A DNA stretch of 64,000 bases from Aliamphritea hakodatensis (GCF_024347195.1 NZ_AP025281.1:1922001-1986000), one strand, 5' to 3'; numbered from the stretch's first letter, positions 34,802-45,300 are shown. A program made the numbers and translations. The notes: generated by a model from the letters alone, not told the origin.

Positions 34802-37141
34802 GTGAGATCAAGGATGATCGGATTTTGTATCGCTGTAATTCTCAGCAATTATTCGTTCCTGCCCGCCGCTGGTGGGCTGTGGCCTGTAGCAGCTCTTTTA
34901 AGTGCTTCATTTGCTTTTTTTCGCCGTTTCGGTTTTTTCAGTTTCAGTCTGGGAATGGCGTATGTGTTTTTCTGGGGGCAATGGCAGTTAAGCCATCGCC
35001 TGCCTCTGGAGGCCAGTCCTTATGATGGTGTTGTCAGTGGGGTGGTTGTGGGATTGCCGGATGATTTTTCCGACCGGGTACGGTTTGAGTTGTTACTGGA
35101 GACTCCCCCGGCGGGCGCGGATTCACTAAGAAAGGTCCGTTTAACCTGGTACCGGCATACGCAGACAATCAGCCCCGGACAGCGCTGGCGTTTTTCGGTG
35201 CGTCTTAAGACCCCGCGCAGCCTGGTTAATCCGGCGGGATTTGATTTCGCGGCCTGGCATTTATCCCGGGGCATTGATGCCCGCGGGTATGTCAGATCTG
35301 ATATTGCGCCTGAACGCCTGACTGAAGATGCGAAGGGGGTGGTGTGGCCTGACAGGCAACGCTATTTGCTGAGCAAGTGGCTTGAAGGTATCGGTTTTAG
35401 CAGGCAGGCGTTGTCGACCCTGCAGGCTCTGTTGCTGGGGGATAAGCGTTATCTGTCTGACGCTCAGTGGCTGCTTCTGCAGGATACCGGTACCGTACAT
35501 CTGGTGGTTATCAGCGGCTTGCATATCGGTATTGCCTGTCTGCTGGGTTACTGGCTGGCGGCGTTGATTCAGTTGCCGCTGGTGATGGCACGGTTACAGG
35601 TTGCGGATCTGAGGCGCAGCCGGATAGTGGTTGCGTTACTCTTTGCAACCGTTTATGCCTTTCTTGCCGGATTTACAGTGCCGACTCAGCGGGCGCTGAT
35701 CATGGCGGCAGCGATGTTACTGCCACCGGTTTTCGGTGTGGTTGTGTCTGTGTGGCAGCGGTGGTGGTTTGCCATGATGCTGGTGCTGCTGATACAACCC
35801 CTCAGCCCATTGCAGGCAGGGTTCTGGCTATCGTTCTTTGCGGTAGCGGTATTGCTGACAGTAGTCACAACGGGAGCGGGCCGGGGGTGGTGGGCTGTAT
35901 TGCAGCGAATGCTGTTTGCTCAGATAGCTATATTTGTGGGTCTGTTACCGATATTGCTGATTTTTACCGGTAACTTTTCACTGATTTCCCCGTTGGTGAA
36001 TATTGTCGCGATACCCTTCATCAGCTTTATCGTATTGCCGGTAATGGTGATGTTAATCCCACTGTTGGCGCTGGGAGTTACAGGCCTGCCGGTCACGTTT
36101 GCTGAAGAGATGCTGTCATGGTTCTGGCAGGGGCTGGCATGGGCAGATAGCCTGTTAAACCGGTCAGGCTTACTGACGAATGCAGAAGCCAAGCTGACTG
36201 CGAACTTTACGCCGGAGCCTGAGTACCTGCTGTTGGCCGTTGCCGGTATTGGCCTGTTGCTGTTACCGAGAGTGTTTCCGTTCAGGGTTATCGGTGCTGT
36301 GTTGTGTCTGCCTTTGTTCTTTGGCCGGGGAGATGCGGTCGGACAGGGCGGTTTTCAGGCGTGGGTGCTGGATGTGGGGCAGGGGCTGGCCGTTCTGGTA
36401 AAAACCTCCGGGCATTCTCTGCTGTTTGATACCGGTGCCAGCTATCCCGGCGGCAGCCTTGCGCAGAGTTTTGTCGTGCCTTCCGTACAGCGTTCCGGTG
36501 TGGGTAAGCTTAACTGGCTGGTGGTGAGTCATGGTGACAATGATCATTCCGGCGGTTTCATGGATGTAAACCGGATGCTGAAGCCCGACAGGATCTTCTA
36601 TGGCAGTGCTGGATGGCGGGCGCGTCAGGGAAATGTCAGTGGTCAGATAGGTGCCTGCGGAGAAGGGCAGACATGGCAGGCGGACGGGGTACGGTTCAGC
36701 TTTATTCAGCCAGAGAGCAAGTTCGCAGTGAATGAGAATAATACATCCTGTGTGTTGGTGATTGAGAACAATGACTGCCGGCTGGTATTGCCGGGGGATG
36801 CTGAAGCGCTGGTTGAAGAGCAGATTATCAGGAAGAGTGACCTGTTAACCACTAAGTATACCTGGCTGGTGGCAGGGCATCATGGCAGTCAGACGTCTAC
36901 CGGTGATCTGTGGCTGGACTGGCTGAAACCGCAGCAGGTGATTTTCAGCAGTGGTTTTAAGAACCGTTACGGGCATCCTGCTGAAAAGGTCATTGCGCGG
37001 TTGGAGCGCCGTTCGGTGCCCTGGCTGGATACAGGCTTGCATGGGGCTGTGCAGCTGTCGGCGCAGCATAATACCTGCGGAACCGTAGCGGCACGTCAAG
37101 TTAAGTGGCGATATTGGTTAGCGGATTCTATTCGCCAATGA
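34802..37141 (+). CDS. comEC: DNA internalisation protein ComEC/Rec2
   Basis: ComEC forms the inner-membrane channel for single-stranded DNA during natural transformation. The 779-residue protein has the expected order. A DUF4131 N-terminal region comes first, then the competence membrane domain with HLVVISGLHIGIACLLGYW and AGFTVPTQRALIMAAAMLL. A C-terminal metallo-beta-lactamase-like domain follows (VLDVGQGLAVLV, VVSHGDNDHSGGF, AGHHGSQTSTGD). The start is taken as GTG 34802; ATG 34814 is the alternative. The gene is complete, so DNA uptake is possible if the pilus and ComEA genes exist elsewhere. Confidence 0.94.
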   Translation: MRSRMIGFCIAVILSNYSFLPAAGGLWPVAALLSASFAFFRRFGFFSFSLGMAYVFFWGQWQLSHRLPLEASPYDGVVSGVVVGLPDDFSDRVRFELLLETPPAGADSLRKVRLTWYRHTQTISPGQRWRFSVRLKTPRSLVNPAGFDFAAWHLSRGIDARGYVRSDIAPERLTEDAKGVVWPDRQRYLLSKWLEGIGFSRQALSTLQALLLGDKRYLSDAQWLLLQDTGTVHLVVISGLHIGIACLLGYWLAALIQLPLVMARLQVADLRRSRIVVALLFATVYAFLAGFTVPTQRALIMAAAMLLPPVFGVVVSVWQRWWFAMMLVLLIQPLSPLQAGFWLSFFAVAVLLTVVTTGAGRGWWAVLQRMLFAQIAIFVGLLPILLIFTGNFSLISPLVNIVAIPFISFIVLPVMVMLIPLLALGVTGLPVTFAEEMLSWFWQGLAWADSLLNRSGLLTNAEAKLTANFTPEPEYLLLAVAGIGLLLLPRVFPFRVIGAVLCLPLFFGRGDAVGQGGFQAWVLDVGQGLAVLVKTSGHSLLFDTGASYPGGSLAQSFVVPSVQRSGVGKLNWLVVSHGDNDHSGGFMDVNRMLKPDRIFYGSAGWRARQGNVSGQIGACGEGQTWQADGVRFSFIQPESKFAVNENNTSCVLVIENNDCRLVLPGDAEALVEEQIIRKSDLLTTKYTWLVAGHHGSQTSTGDLWLDWLKPQQVIFSSGFKNRYGHPAEKVIARLERRSVPWLDTGLHGAVQLSAQHNTCGTVAARQVKWRYWLADSIRQ

Positions 37142-37220
37142 GCCGCTATGTTACAGTAGCGCAGCTCTAATTTAGCGGCTTGGTTTTAGCGTGTATCTGC
37201 AAGTTTGTGGGAGGCAGTAG

Positions 37221-37841
37221 GTGTTTGAATTACTTCAGTCCGGCGGTTGGTTAATGATTCCGATCATCGGTTGTTCTGTGATTGCTCTGGCGATTTGTCT
37301 GGAGCGTTTGTGGGTACTGCAAAAAGACCGGGTTGCGCCGGCCAACCTGTTGGCGCGGGTGTGGGAGCTGGCACGAAAAAAAGAACTGGGTGCTGAACAG
37401 CTGAATCAGATCCGCAATGAAAGTGCGCTGGGTAAGATCATTGTTGCTGGCCTGAACAGTTCTTCCCATGGCCGTGAGATTATGAAAGAAAGTATTCAGG
37501 AAGCTGCCAGTCACGTAGTGCATGAGCTGGAACGTTTTCTGAGTGCGCTGGGTACCATTGCCTCAATTGCCCCTTTGCTGGGTTTGCTGGGGACAGTTAT
37601 CGGTATGATCAAGGTATTTTCTGAAATCATGCTGCAGGGCACCGGCAATGCCAATGTACTTGCCGGAGGCATTTCTGAAGCGCTGATTACGACGGCGGCA
37701 GGTCTGGCTGTCGCCATTCCGGCGCTCATGTTTCACCGCTACTTTCAGCGTAAGGTCGATACCCTGCTGGTGGAGATGGAGCAGGAAGCGATTAAGCTGG
37801 TTGAAATTGTCCACGGCGACCGTGCCGTTGATTACGAATAA
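37221..37841 (+). CDS. exbB: MotA/TolQ/ExbB proton channel family protein
   Basis: This 206-residue inner-membrane protein has three helices. The family core is SALGTIASIAPLLGLLGTVI, then GGISEALITTAAGLAVAIPALM, and it ends with a cytoplasmic acidic helix. With ExbD it forms a proton-driven motor that energises a TonB-type partner; no tonB is adjacent, so the partner is unknown. GTG start with GGAGG seven bases upstream. It is placed between comEC and lpxK, as in Pseudomonas. Confidence 0.92.
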   Translation: MFELLQSGGWLMIPIIGCSVIALAICLERLWVLQKDRVAPANLLARVWELARKKELGAEQLNQIRNESALGKIIVAGLNSSSHGREIMKESIQEAASHVVHELERFLSALGTIASIAPLLGLLGTVIGMIKVFSEIMLQGTGNANVLAGGISEALITTAAGLAVAIPALMFHRYFQRKVDTLLVEMEQEAIKLVEIVHGDRAVDYE

Positions 37842-37850
37842 GGCTGCGCT

Positions 37851-38273
37851 GTGAAGTTTAGACGTAACCGGCCCGCTGATGTGGATGTCAATCTGACACC
37901 CTTGATTGATGTGGTGTTTTTGTTGCTGATCTTTTTTATGGTCACGACCACCTTTACCAAAGAGACTCACCTGGCGGTTGAGTTGCCGGAAGCTGATGGC
38001 CTGGTCGCAGAAGCCCCACTGGATAATCTTGAAGTGGTTGTTAATGAAGCGGGCAGCTACAGTGTCAACGGGCTGGCGCTGATTAACAGTCAGGCGGATA
38101 CTCTGCGCCGGGCGCTACTGAAGGCGGCGGGTGATAACCGGGCGTTACCCTTTGTGGTAACTGCCGATGCCAATACACCCCATCAGGCGGTTGTGACTGT
38201 GATGGATGTGGCCGGCAAAATGGGCTTTTCAAGCCTGAGTATTACGACACAGAAACCACCGGCGGAGCAATAG
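37851..38273 (+). CDS. exbD: ExbD/TolR family biopolymer transport protein
   Basis: This 140-residue protein has one N-terminal helix containing the proton-carrying Asp (VNLTPLIDVVFLLLIFFMV) and a periplasmic ExbD/TolR domain (FVVTADANTPHQAVVTVMD). It starts with GTG nine bases after the exbB stop, and lpxK begins one base after its own stop. The exbB-exbD-lpxK linkage suggests a role in the envelope, but the target is not known. Confidence 0.92.
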   Translation: MKFRRNRPADVDVNLTPLIDVVFLLLIFFMVTTTFTKETHLAVELPEADGLVAEAPLDNLEVVVNEAGSYSVNGLALINSQADTLRRALLKAAGDNRALPFVVTADANTPHQAVVTVMDVAGKMGFSSLSITTQKPPAEQ

Positions 38274-38274
38274 C

Positions 38275-39282
38275 TTGGCACTGGAGCGAGCGTGGTACCG
38301 AAAGTCCCCGTGGCTGATTATGTTGCGGCCGCTGTCCGCTGTATTTACGGCGCTGGCTGAGCGCCGTCGCAGCCAGTATCTGAATGGCACTAAGCCGGTC
38401 TGGCGTGCACCGGTGCCGGTGATCGTCGTCGGCAATATTTCGGTCGGCGGAACGGGTAAGTCTCCACTGGTGATCTGGTTGGTTAACTGGCTGCGCCGGC
38501 AGGGTTATACGCCTGGTGTTGTCAGCCGTGGTTACGGAGCAAAGCCTCCGGCCTTTCCTTTCAGTGTAACCTCAACAACTTTGCCTTCTGAAGGCGGCGA
38601 TGAGCCGGTCATGATTGCCCGGCGCACGGCGGTGCCTCTGGTGATTGATCCGGACCGCCCTGCGGCTGTCAGAAACCTGCTGCAGCACTTTGACTGCGAT
38701 ATTATTATCAGCGATGACGGTATGCAGCATTATTCGCTGGGGCGCGATATAGAGATTGCTGTTGTTGACGGGCAGCGGGGTTTTGCGAACGGCCGCGGCT
38801 TGCCGGAAGGGCCTTTGCGGGAGCCGGTTGAGCGGCTCGCGGGGGTTGATCTGATCGTGGTCAACGGTAAGGCAGCACAGCATCCGGGTTATCCATACAG
38901 TGAAATGCACTTGCAGCCGGGCCGTGTACATCCGGTTGATGTGACCTGTGATGCGTTACCTGATTCTCTGCAAAACTTTGCTGAAACCAATCCGATGGTG
39001 CACGGTGTGGCTGCCATCGGCAATCCGGAGCGATTTTTCAGTGTGCTTGAAGCGCATGGGTTAAGGGTTGAGCGGCATGCATTTTCTGATCATCACGCCT
39101 ATAAAATGGATGATTTTTCATTTGCCGGCGGGGAAAGCATTATCATGACCGAGAAAGACGCTGTAAAATGCGCACATCTTCCACTTAAAAATGCCTGGTA
39201 TCTGCCGGTCGATGCACAGCTCGATGATGCATTTGCAGAACAGCTGACAGAGCGTTTGCAGGCGTTGAAATACGACAAATAA
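38275..39282 (+). CDS. lpxK: Tetraacyldisaccharide 4'-kinase
   Basis: LpxK phosphorylates the 4' position of the lipid A precursor at the inner membrane. The 335-residue protein has the family start (ERAWYRKSPWLIMLRPLSAV), the P-loop VVGNISVGGTGKSPLVIWLV, VVSRGYGAKPPAFP and DIIISDDGMQHYSLGRDIEI. The start is TTG at 38275 with GGAG eight bases upstream; no ATG fits the conserved N-terminus. It is followed by the trm112-like gene and kdsB, all on one strand and closely spaced. Confidence 0.96.
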   Translation: MALERAWYRKSPWLIMLRPLSAVFTALAERRRSQYLNGTKPVWRAPVPVIVVGNISVGGTGKSPLVIWLVNWLRRQGYTPGVVSRGYGAKPPAFPFSVTSTTLPSEGGDEPVMIARRTAVPLVIDPDRPAAVRNLLQHFDCDIIISDDGMQHYSLGRDIEIAVVDGQRGFANGRGLPEGPLREPVERLAGVDLIVVNGKAAQHPGYPYSEMHLQPGRVHPVDVTCDALPDSLQNFAETNPMVHGVAAIGNPERFFSVLEAHGLRVERHAFSDHHAYKMDDFSFAGGESIIMTEKDAVKCAHLPLKNAWYLPVDAQLDDAFAEQLTERLQALKYDK

Positions 39283-39291
39283 GGTTATTAC

Positions 39292-39477
39292 ATGGATAAG
39301 AAGCTGCTTGATATTCTGGTGTGTCCGGTATCCAAGGCACCGGTTGAGTATAATGCTGAGACAAATGAGCTGATCTGCCGTGCCAGTGGTCTGGCATATC
39401 CGGTACGTGATGACATCCCGGTCATGCTGGAAAACGAAGCGCGTACGCTGAGTGCAGAAGAGCGTCTGGAAAAGTAA
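39292..39477 (+). CDS. Trm112-family small zinc-binding-like protein
   Basis: This 61-residue protein matches the Trm112/UPF0434 family: LLDILVCPVSKAPVEYN, LICRASGLAYPVRDDIPVML. Only two cysteines remain (Cys11 and the one in ICRAS), so full zinc binding is doubtful. In bacteria it is nearly always between lpxK and kdsB, as here, with spacing of nine and twelve bases. Its function there is not defined. Confidence 0.92.
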   Translation: MDKKLLDILVCPVSKAPVEYNAETNELICRASGLAYPVRDDIPVMLENEARTLSAEERLEK

Positions 39478-39489
39478 GGCGGATTTATC

Positions 39490-40257
39490 ATGGGTTTTTC
39501 GATTATTATCCCGGCACGCTATGCTTCGTCCCGTTTGCCGGGTAAGCCGCTGGCGGATATAGCCGGTATGCCGATGATTCAGCGGGTGTATCAGCAGGCG
39601 CTTAAAAGTGAAGCCCAGCGGGTGGTGATTGCCACTGATGACCAGCGTATCTATGATGTTGCCACGGCCTTCGGGGCTGAGGTTTGTATGACCCGTGGTG
39701 ATCATCCTTCCGGCACGGACCGCTTACAGGAAGTAGTTCAGCAACTGGGCTTCTATGCGGATGATATCGTCGTGAATGTGCAGGGTGATGAGCCACTGAT
39801 CCCGCCCCGGGTGATCAATCAGGTTGCCCATAACCTGATGGCAAACCTGGATGCCAGTATCGCGACACTCAGTGAGCCTGTCAGTGATATAGAGGCAGTG
39901 CTAAACCCTAATGTTGTGAAGGTAATCAGCGATACCCAGGGGAAAGCGCTGTATTTCAGCCGTGCACCAATCCCGTGGCCGAGGGATGAGTTTGCGGATC
40001 CTCAGGCGCGTAATGTGTTACCTGAAGGCGTTAATTTTCAGCGTCATATCGGTATTTATGCCTATCGGGTTAAGCTGCTGAATGACTTTGTACGCTGGGA
40101 GCCGGCGCCGCTTGAAACGGTTGAGTGTCTGGAACAGTTGCGGGCTATGTATAACGGTGCGGTTATCCATGTGGATGTGGCGGATGAGCTGCCACCTGCA
40201 GGGGTCGACACCGAAGCGGATCTGGAACGGATACGGGCACTGTTCAGTGCATCCTGA
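39490..40257 (+). CDS. kdsB: 3-deoxy-manno-octulosonate cytidylyltransferase
   Basis: KdsB activates Kdo as CMP-Kdo for the LPS core. The 255-residue protein begins FSIIIPARYASSRLPGKPLA and has MTRGDHPSGTDRLQEVV, NVQGDEPLIPP, FSRAPIPWPRD and RHIGIYAYR, all family signatures. A Glu/Asp pair for Mg2+ lies in DEPLIPP and GVDTEADLERIR. It closes the lpxK-kdsB unit and is followed by a terminator. Confidence 0.97.
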   Translation: MGFSIIIPARYASSRLPGKPLADIAGMPMIQRVYQQALKSEAQRVVIATDDQRIYDVATAFGAEVCMTRGDHPSGTDRLQEVVQQLGFYADDIVVNVQGDEPLIPPRVINQVAHNLMANLDASIATLSEPVSDIEAVLNPNVVKVISDTQGKALYFSRAPIPWPRDEFADPQARNVLPEGVNFQRHIGIYAYRVKLLNDFVRWEPAPLETVECLEQLRAMYNGAVIHVDVADELPPAGVDTEADLERIRALFSAS

Positions 40258-40280
40258 GCCTAATCTGAAGTTGTGATCCG

Positions 40281-40317
40281 AAGCGCTTTATCCGGCAAAG
40301 ATAAAGCGCTTTTTTTA
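40281..40317. terminator. Rho-independent terminator between kdsB and the DUF1272 gene
   Basis: AAGCGCTTTAT (40281-40291) and ATAAAGCGCTT (40301-40311) form a perfect 11-bp stem followed by a T-run. It lies between two convergent genes and probably serves kdsB mainly. Confidence 0.88.
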
Positions 40318-40325
40318 TGCCTGCT

Positions 40326-40634
40326 TCAGCGTTTCCGGGGTGGCAGGTGTTTGGCGGCGGCTGAAAATGTACGGATTTCTGCTTCGCTGTAGGGCGTATG
40401 TTTACGGTGTGTGCCGGCGGGGTGATGTTCAAGACTGACGCCTTTCCGGCGGGCGGTGACGGGCCGGATGGGACGGGGGCAGAAATTACCGCCGCAATTC
40501 GGGCATACATTCTCCAGAATTGACTCAACACACTGCCTGCAGAAGGTGCATTCATAGGTGCAAATGCAGGCATCTGCAGCGTCTGGCGGCAGGTCTTTGT
40601 CACAGTTCTCACAGTTAGGACGCAGCTCAAGCAT
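40326..40634 (-). CDS. DUF1272-family cysteine-rich protein
   Basis: This 102-residue protein has the DUF1272 pattern: LELRPNCENCDKDLPPDA, CTYECTFCRQCVE, and NVCPNCGGNFCPRP. Its eight or more cysteines in CxxC pairs suggest two zinc-ribbon-like sites. The basic C-terminal third (RKGVSLEHHPAGTHRKHT) is an extension beyond the core family. No function is known. It is a lone gene on the minus strand between kdsB and ptp. Confidence 0.85.
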   Translation of the reverse strand: MLELRPNCENCDKDLPPDAADACICTYECTFCRQCVESILENVCPNCGGNFCPRPIRPVTARRKGVSLEHHPAGTHRKHTPYSEAEIRTFSAAAKHLPPRKR

Positions 40635-40780
40635 AATTTCAGTTCCTGTTTAGAATAAATCTGTCAGAAGATAGTCATGCAGCGTATATAATGACGGTAT
40701 TCATTGGGCTGCATGACGGCTATTTTTGCAAGTTTGTTTACTGTGTTCTGGTAGGTTCTTGCGCTTTTTCAGAGGTATAA

Positions 40781-41269
40781 ATGGAACAGAAAAAAACGAA
40801 GGTTCTTTTTGTTTGCCTGGGCAATATTTGTCGCTCACCAACGGCCCATGGTGTGTTCCGGCAGTTGGTTGAGGACCGGGGCCTGTCACACCTTATCGAA
40901 ACGGATTCAGCCGGTACCGGGGCTTACCATGTGGGAGAACCGCCGGATCACCGGGCAACGATGGAGGCGGCAAGGCGTGGCTATGATCTGAGTGATTTGC
41001 GGGCCCGTCAGGCGGTTGCGACGGATTTTGGTTATTACGATTATGTGATCGCGATGGATGTTCAGAATTTGGGGGGACTGCGCAGTATTTGCCCTGCGGA
41101 TTATCCCGGCTATCTGGGGATGATGACAGATTTCACTGATCGCTATGAGGGGGATGTGCCGGATCCGTATTTTGGCGGTGCAGCAGGTTTTACCCATGTG
41201 CTGGATATGCTTGAAGATGCCTGCAGTGCTTTGCTGGATCAGATCGTTGTCCGGGGAGTATCCGGTTAA
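40781..41269 (+). CDS. Low-molecular-weight protein-tyrosine phosphatase
   Basis: This 162-residue enzyme has the P-loop CLGNICRS (Cys12 to Arg18) near the N-terminus and the general-acid Asp in VPDPYFGG. It removes phosphate from tyrosine residues; the substrate in this organism is unknown. Its stop overlaps the murB start (TAATG), and in Pseudomonas a ptpA gene likewise precedes murB. Not part of an obvious capsule kinase cluster. Confidence 0.93.
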   Translation: MEQKKTKVLFVCLGNICRSPTAHGVFRQLVEDRGLSHLIETDSAGTGAYHVGEPPDHRATMEAARRGYDLSDLRARQAVATDFGYYDYVIAMDVQNLGGLRSICPADYPGYLGMMTDFTDRYEGDVPDPYFGGAAGFTHVLDMLEDACSALLDQIVVRGVSG

Positions 41270-42294
41270 TGGAGTTTTCAGAAAATTATTCCCTGAAAAG
41301 TGCTAACAGTTTTGGTTTTGATGTGGCGGCGGAGTATTGCTGCGAGGTAACCAGTTTAGTTGAGCTTCGTGAAGCACTGGCATTTGCGGACAGTAAGAAT
41401 CTGGATGTGCTGGTGCTTGGCGGCGGCAGTAACCTGATACTGGTGAGTGATATACCGGGGCTGGTGATTTTAAATCGCTTACGGGGCATTACGGTTAAGG
41501 CTGATGTCGATGATCCGTCCCGGGTATGTGTCACCGCTGCAGCGGGTGAGAACTGGCATGATTTCGTGCGTTATACACTTGAGTGCGGTGCATACGGACT
41601 GGAGAATCTGTCGCTGATTCCCGGGACTGTTGGTGCTGCACCCATGCAGAATATCGGGGCCTACGGTGTAGAGATCAAAGATCGTATGCTCAACCTTACG
41701 GCGCTGGACCGGGAGACCGGTGAGCTGTGCGAATTTACCACCGAAGCCTGTGAATTTGGATACCGGGACAGTATTTTTAAACAGCGTGCTTCGGGGCGCT
41801 ATATCATTACCGAAGTGAATTTTATGCTTAGCCGGGAGTGTCAGCCGGTGCTGGCATATGCGGGGCTGGCGGATCATTTTGCCGGCCTTGGCATTGAGTC
41901 TCCCGACGGTTTGCAGATCAGTGATTATATCTGTCAGGTTCGCCGTGCTAAGTTGCCAGATCCGGCAGAGATCGGCAATGCGGGCAGCTTCTTTAAAAAT
42001 CCGGTTGTGTCGGCCGTTCGGCGGGAGGCGATTCTGAAAGACTATCCGGATCTGGTCAGTTTTGCGGACGGTGAAGGCTATAAGCTGGCCGCGGGTTGGC
42101 TGATAGACCGTCTGGGATGGAAAGGCCGGTGTCAGGGGCATGCGGCTGTTTATGATAAGCAGGCGCTGGTGCTGGTGAATCATGGCGGGGCAAGCGGTGA
42201 TGATATTCTGCGCCTGGCTCAGGCTATTCAGGAAGATGTGTTCAGTCACTTTAAGGTGCGGCTGGAGATTGAGCCACGCACTTTTCCCCAATAA
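41269..42294 (+). CDS. murB: UDP-N-acetylenolpyruvoylglucosamine reductase
   Basis: MurB makes UDP-MurNAc with NADPH and FAD, the second committed step of peptidoglycan precursor synthesis. The 341-residue protein shows the FAD motif VLVLGGGSNLILVSDIPG, LIPGTVGAAPMQNIGAYGVE, the YRDSIFK segment, the proton-donating Ser in GNAGSFFKNP and the C-terminal Glu in VRLEIEPRTF. It is of the E. coli type (type I) by length and motifs. A strong terminator follows. Confidence 0.97.
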   Translation: MEFSENYSLKSANSFGFDVAAEYCCEVTSLVELREALAFADSKNLDVLVLGGGSNLILVSDIPGLVILNRLRGITVKADVDDPSRVCVTAAAGENWHDFVRYTLECGAYGLENLSLIPGTVGAAPMQNIGAYGVEIKDRMLNLTALDRETGELCEFTTEACEFGYRDSIFKQRASGRYIITEVNFMLSRECQPVLAYAGLADHFAGLGIESPDGLQISDYICQVRRAKLPDPAEIGNAGSFFKNPVVSAVRREAILKDYPDLVSFADGEGYKLAAGWLIDRLGWKGRCQGHAAVYDKQALVLVNHGGASGDDILRLAQAIQEDVFSHFKVRLEIEPRTFPQ

Positions 42295-42322
42295 CAGGAA
42301 GGGCAGCAGAAAAGCCGAACAT

Positions 42323-42352
42323 AAAAAAGCCAGCTGAACAGCTGGCTTTTTT
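42323..42352. terminator. Bidirectional terminator between murB and rne
   Basis: AAAAAAGCCAGCT (42323-42335) and AGCTGGCTTTTTT (42340-42352) form a perfect 13-bp stem with a GAAC loop. The A-run and T-run let it act on both converging transcripts. Confidence 0.93.
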
Positions 42353-42391
42353 GTGCGCGGGCACCGGGCTGGCCGGTGCCATCAGGCAGTA

Positions 42392-45300
42392 TCAGACTTC
42401 AGTGGTTTCACTGTCTGTCTGATTGTTTTCCGGTATCGCCTGCTGGCGGCCGCGCGGATCGTTCGGTGCACGACGCTGGCGGCGCTGAGTTGGCGCAGAG
42501 TCCTGGTCAGCAACCAGCGGTGCCGGGCGACGCGGTGCAGCTGGCTGCGACTCTGTCACGGCTGATGTCTCCGGCTTTGCTTTACGGGCAGGGCGCTGAC
42601 GTCCGCGACGCTTGCTGGCAGAAGGTGCTTCTTCCGCAGGCTTTGCGTTGTCTTCAGCGGCTGCTTCCGGCTGAGCTTCAGTCGCAGGTGCTTCTTCCGC
42701 GGCGGTTGCTGCAGTTTCTTCCGCAGCGGTTACTTCCGTGACTGCTTCATCGGCAGCTGTTTCTTCGGCAGCTGTTTCTTCGGCAACAGCTTCTTCTGTT
42801 ACTTCAGTTTCGGCCTGTTCCGTTCCCGGTGCTTCAGCAGCTTCTTCGGCTGCGACTTCTTCGGAAGCGGGTTCAGCAGCAGGTTCTTCGGAAGCAGTTG
42901 CTTCTGTCGGTGCTTCAACGGCTTCAGCTTCTGCAGCGGGTGCTTCAGGTGCAGTTACTTCTTCAGCGGCTTGTGGGGCTGCTTCTGCTGCGGCTTCAGT
43001 GGCTTCTGTTGCCGGTGCTTGTTCAGCGACAGGCTGTTCAGCGGCTTCGGTTGCCGTTGTGTCTGCCGTTGGAGCTTCTGCTTCGGCTACTGCAGATTCA
43101 GCGTTTTCAGTAGCTGTTTCAGTTGCTTCTGCTGACTCTTCGCGCTTGCGATCTTTACGCGGACGACGCTGGCGACGTTTGCGTTTTGGCTGCTCTTCGT
43201 CAGAAGCATTCGTTGCGGTATCAGGCTTTGGCGCATCAATCGCTGCTTTGGCTGCGTTTTCAGTCTGAGCGTCTTCGGCGTTAGCAACTGGCTGCTCAGT
43301 ATTCAGCGCGTTTTCCTGCTGTTCTGAACCGCTGCGATGGGCATTACGTTCACCGCGACGGCGACGGCCCCGGCGGCGTTCACCACGGTTACGGCCATCT
43401 TCCTGAACTTCATTTTCCTGTTGCTGCAGGTTTTCTTCCTGAACTTCAGGCTTGTTGCGTTTCTGATCGCGGTCACGGTCGTTGCGGCGGCGGTTACGTG
43501 AACGGCCTTCACCACGTGGCTTGTCGCTGCGGGATTCCTGCTGTTCATCCTTAGCGGCGTTTTGTGGCTTGTTTTCTCCGCGTTCACGGTCGTCCTTACG
43601 GCGACGGTTGCGACGGTTGTTAGAGCGCTTGCGTTCACTGTTGTCTTTATTGCGAGGCTGTTTTTCCTGCTCTTTCTTCGTTTCTTCAGGGCTGCTGAAC
43701 AGACCTGTAATGGCAGAGATCAGACCAGACAAAAGGGATTTTTCTTCGCTTTTGGCAGGTTTGCTGGCAGGTGCTGCAGCTGTCTCTGTGCTGACAGGTG
43801 CCGGAGTAGGCGGTGCAACAGTACGGACAGCGGCTTTTTCCCGGGCCGGAGTGTTAGTTGCGGTATCCGGTTCAGCAATGTCTTCAGGTTCAGGCTGCAT
43901 AGTATAGCTGGCGTCGTTGGTGTTGATCACGGTGTGATCATCACGCAGACGGACAACTTCGTAATGCGGTGTTTCCATGTTCGGGTTAGGTACAATGACG
44001 ACCCGTACATTCTGACGCTGTTCGATGTCATGTACTTCGCTGCGTTTTTCGTTCAGCAGGAAGGTGGCGACAGATACCGGCAGAATCGCACGGATCTGGG
44101 CGGTACGTTCCTTGGCAGACTCTTCTTCGATCAGTCGCAGAATAGACAGTGCCAGAGATTCGGTGTCACGGATGGTGCCCTGACCGTTACAGCGCGGGCA
44201 GACAGAACCACGGCTTTCGATCAGTGACGGACGCAGGCGCTGACGGGACATTTCCATCAGGCCAAAGCGGGAGATCCGTCCCAGCTGGACGCGGGCACGG
44301 TCGATCTTCATCGCATCACGCATGCGGTTTTCAACTTCACGCTGATTCTTGATCGGTGTCATATCGATAAAGTCGATAACGATCAGGCCGCCGATATCCC
44401 GTAAACGCAGCTGGCGGCCGATTTCTTCAGCGGCTTCCAGGTTTGTGTGCAGGGCGGTTTCTTCGATGTCGCTGCCGCGGGTTGCCCGTGCGGAGTTGAT
44501 ATCGATGGAGACCAGTGCTTCGGTGGGGTCGATGACAATCGAGCCGCCGGAAGGCAGTTGTACTTCACGCTGGAAAGCGGTTTCGATCTGAGTTTCGATC
44601 TGGAACCGGTTAAACAGCGGTACCTGTTCGGTGTACAGCTTGATCTTCTGTTCGTAGCTTGGCATGACCTGCTTAACGAAGTTCAGTGCGTCCTGGTGAA
44701 CTTCTTCACTGTCGATCAGTACTTCACCGATGTCCTGGCGCAGGTAGTCGCGGATTGCACGGATTACCACGTTGCTTTCCTGGTAGATCAGGAAAGGTGC
44801 CGGGCGTTCGCTGGAAGCTTTGGTAATGGATTCCCACAGGATCAGCAGGTAGTCAAGGTCCCACTGCAGTTCTTCAGAGCTACGGCCGACACCGGCAGTC
44901 CGGACGATTACGCCGGTTTTCTGCGGAATGGTAACGCCGTCCATTGCTTCTTTAAGCTGTTTACGGTCGTCGCCTTCGATGCGGCGGGAGATGCCCCCTG
45001 CACGCGGGTTGTTAGGCATCAGTACCAGATAACGGCCCGCCAGGCTGATGAAGGTGGTCAGGGCTGCACCCTTGTTGCCACGTTCTTCTTTGTCGACCTG
45101 AACGATTACTTCGGTGCCTTCAGCAACAACATCCTTGATGCTTGGACGGCCGCCTTTATCGCTGCCTTTGATGAAGTATTCGCGGGAGATTTCTTTCAGT
45201 GGCAGGAAGCCGTGACGTTCTGCGCCGTAATCGACAAACGCGGCTTCCAGGCTTGGTTCTACGCGGGTGATTTTACCCTTATAGATGTTAGCTTTTTTCT

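Noticed and set aside
35467..35973. Plus-strand 168-codon open frame inside comEC
   Set aside because: It is out of frame within the clearly coding comEC; its Gly/Ala/Ser/Cys-rich product is a shadow translation.
42738..43268. Plus-strand open frame rich in Ala and Ser
   Set aside because: It is the reverse of the Ala/Glu-rich low-complexity tail of RNase E. The repetition is from biased codons, not from a separate gene or tandem repeat element.
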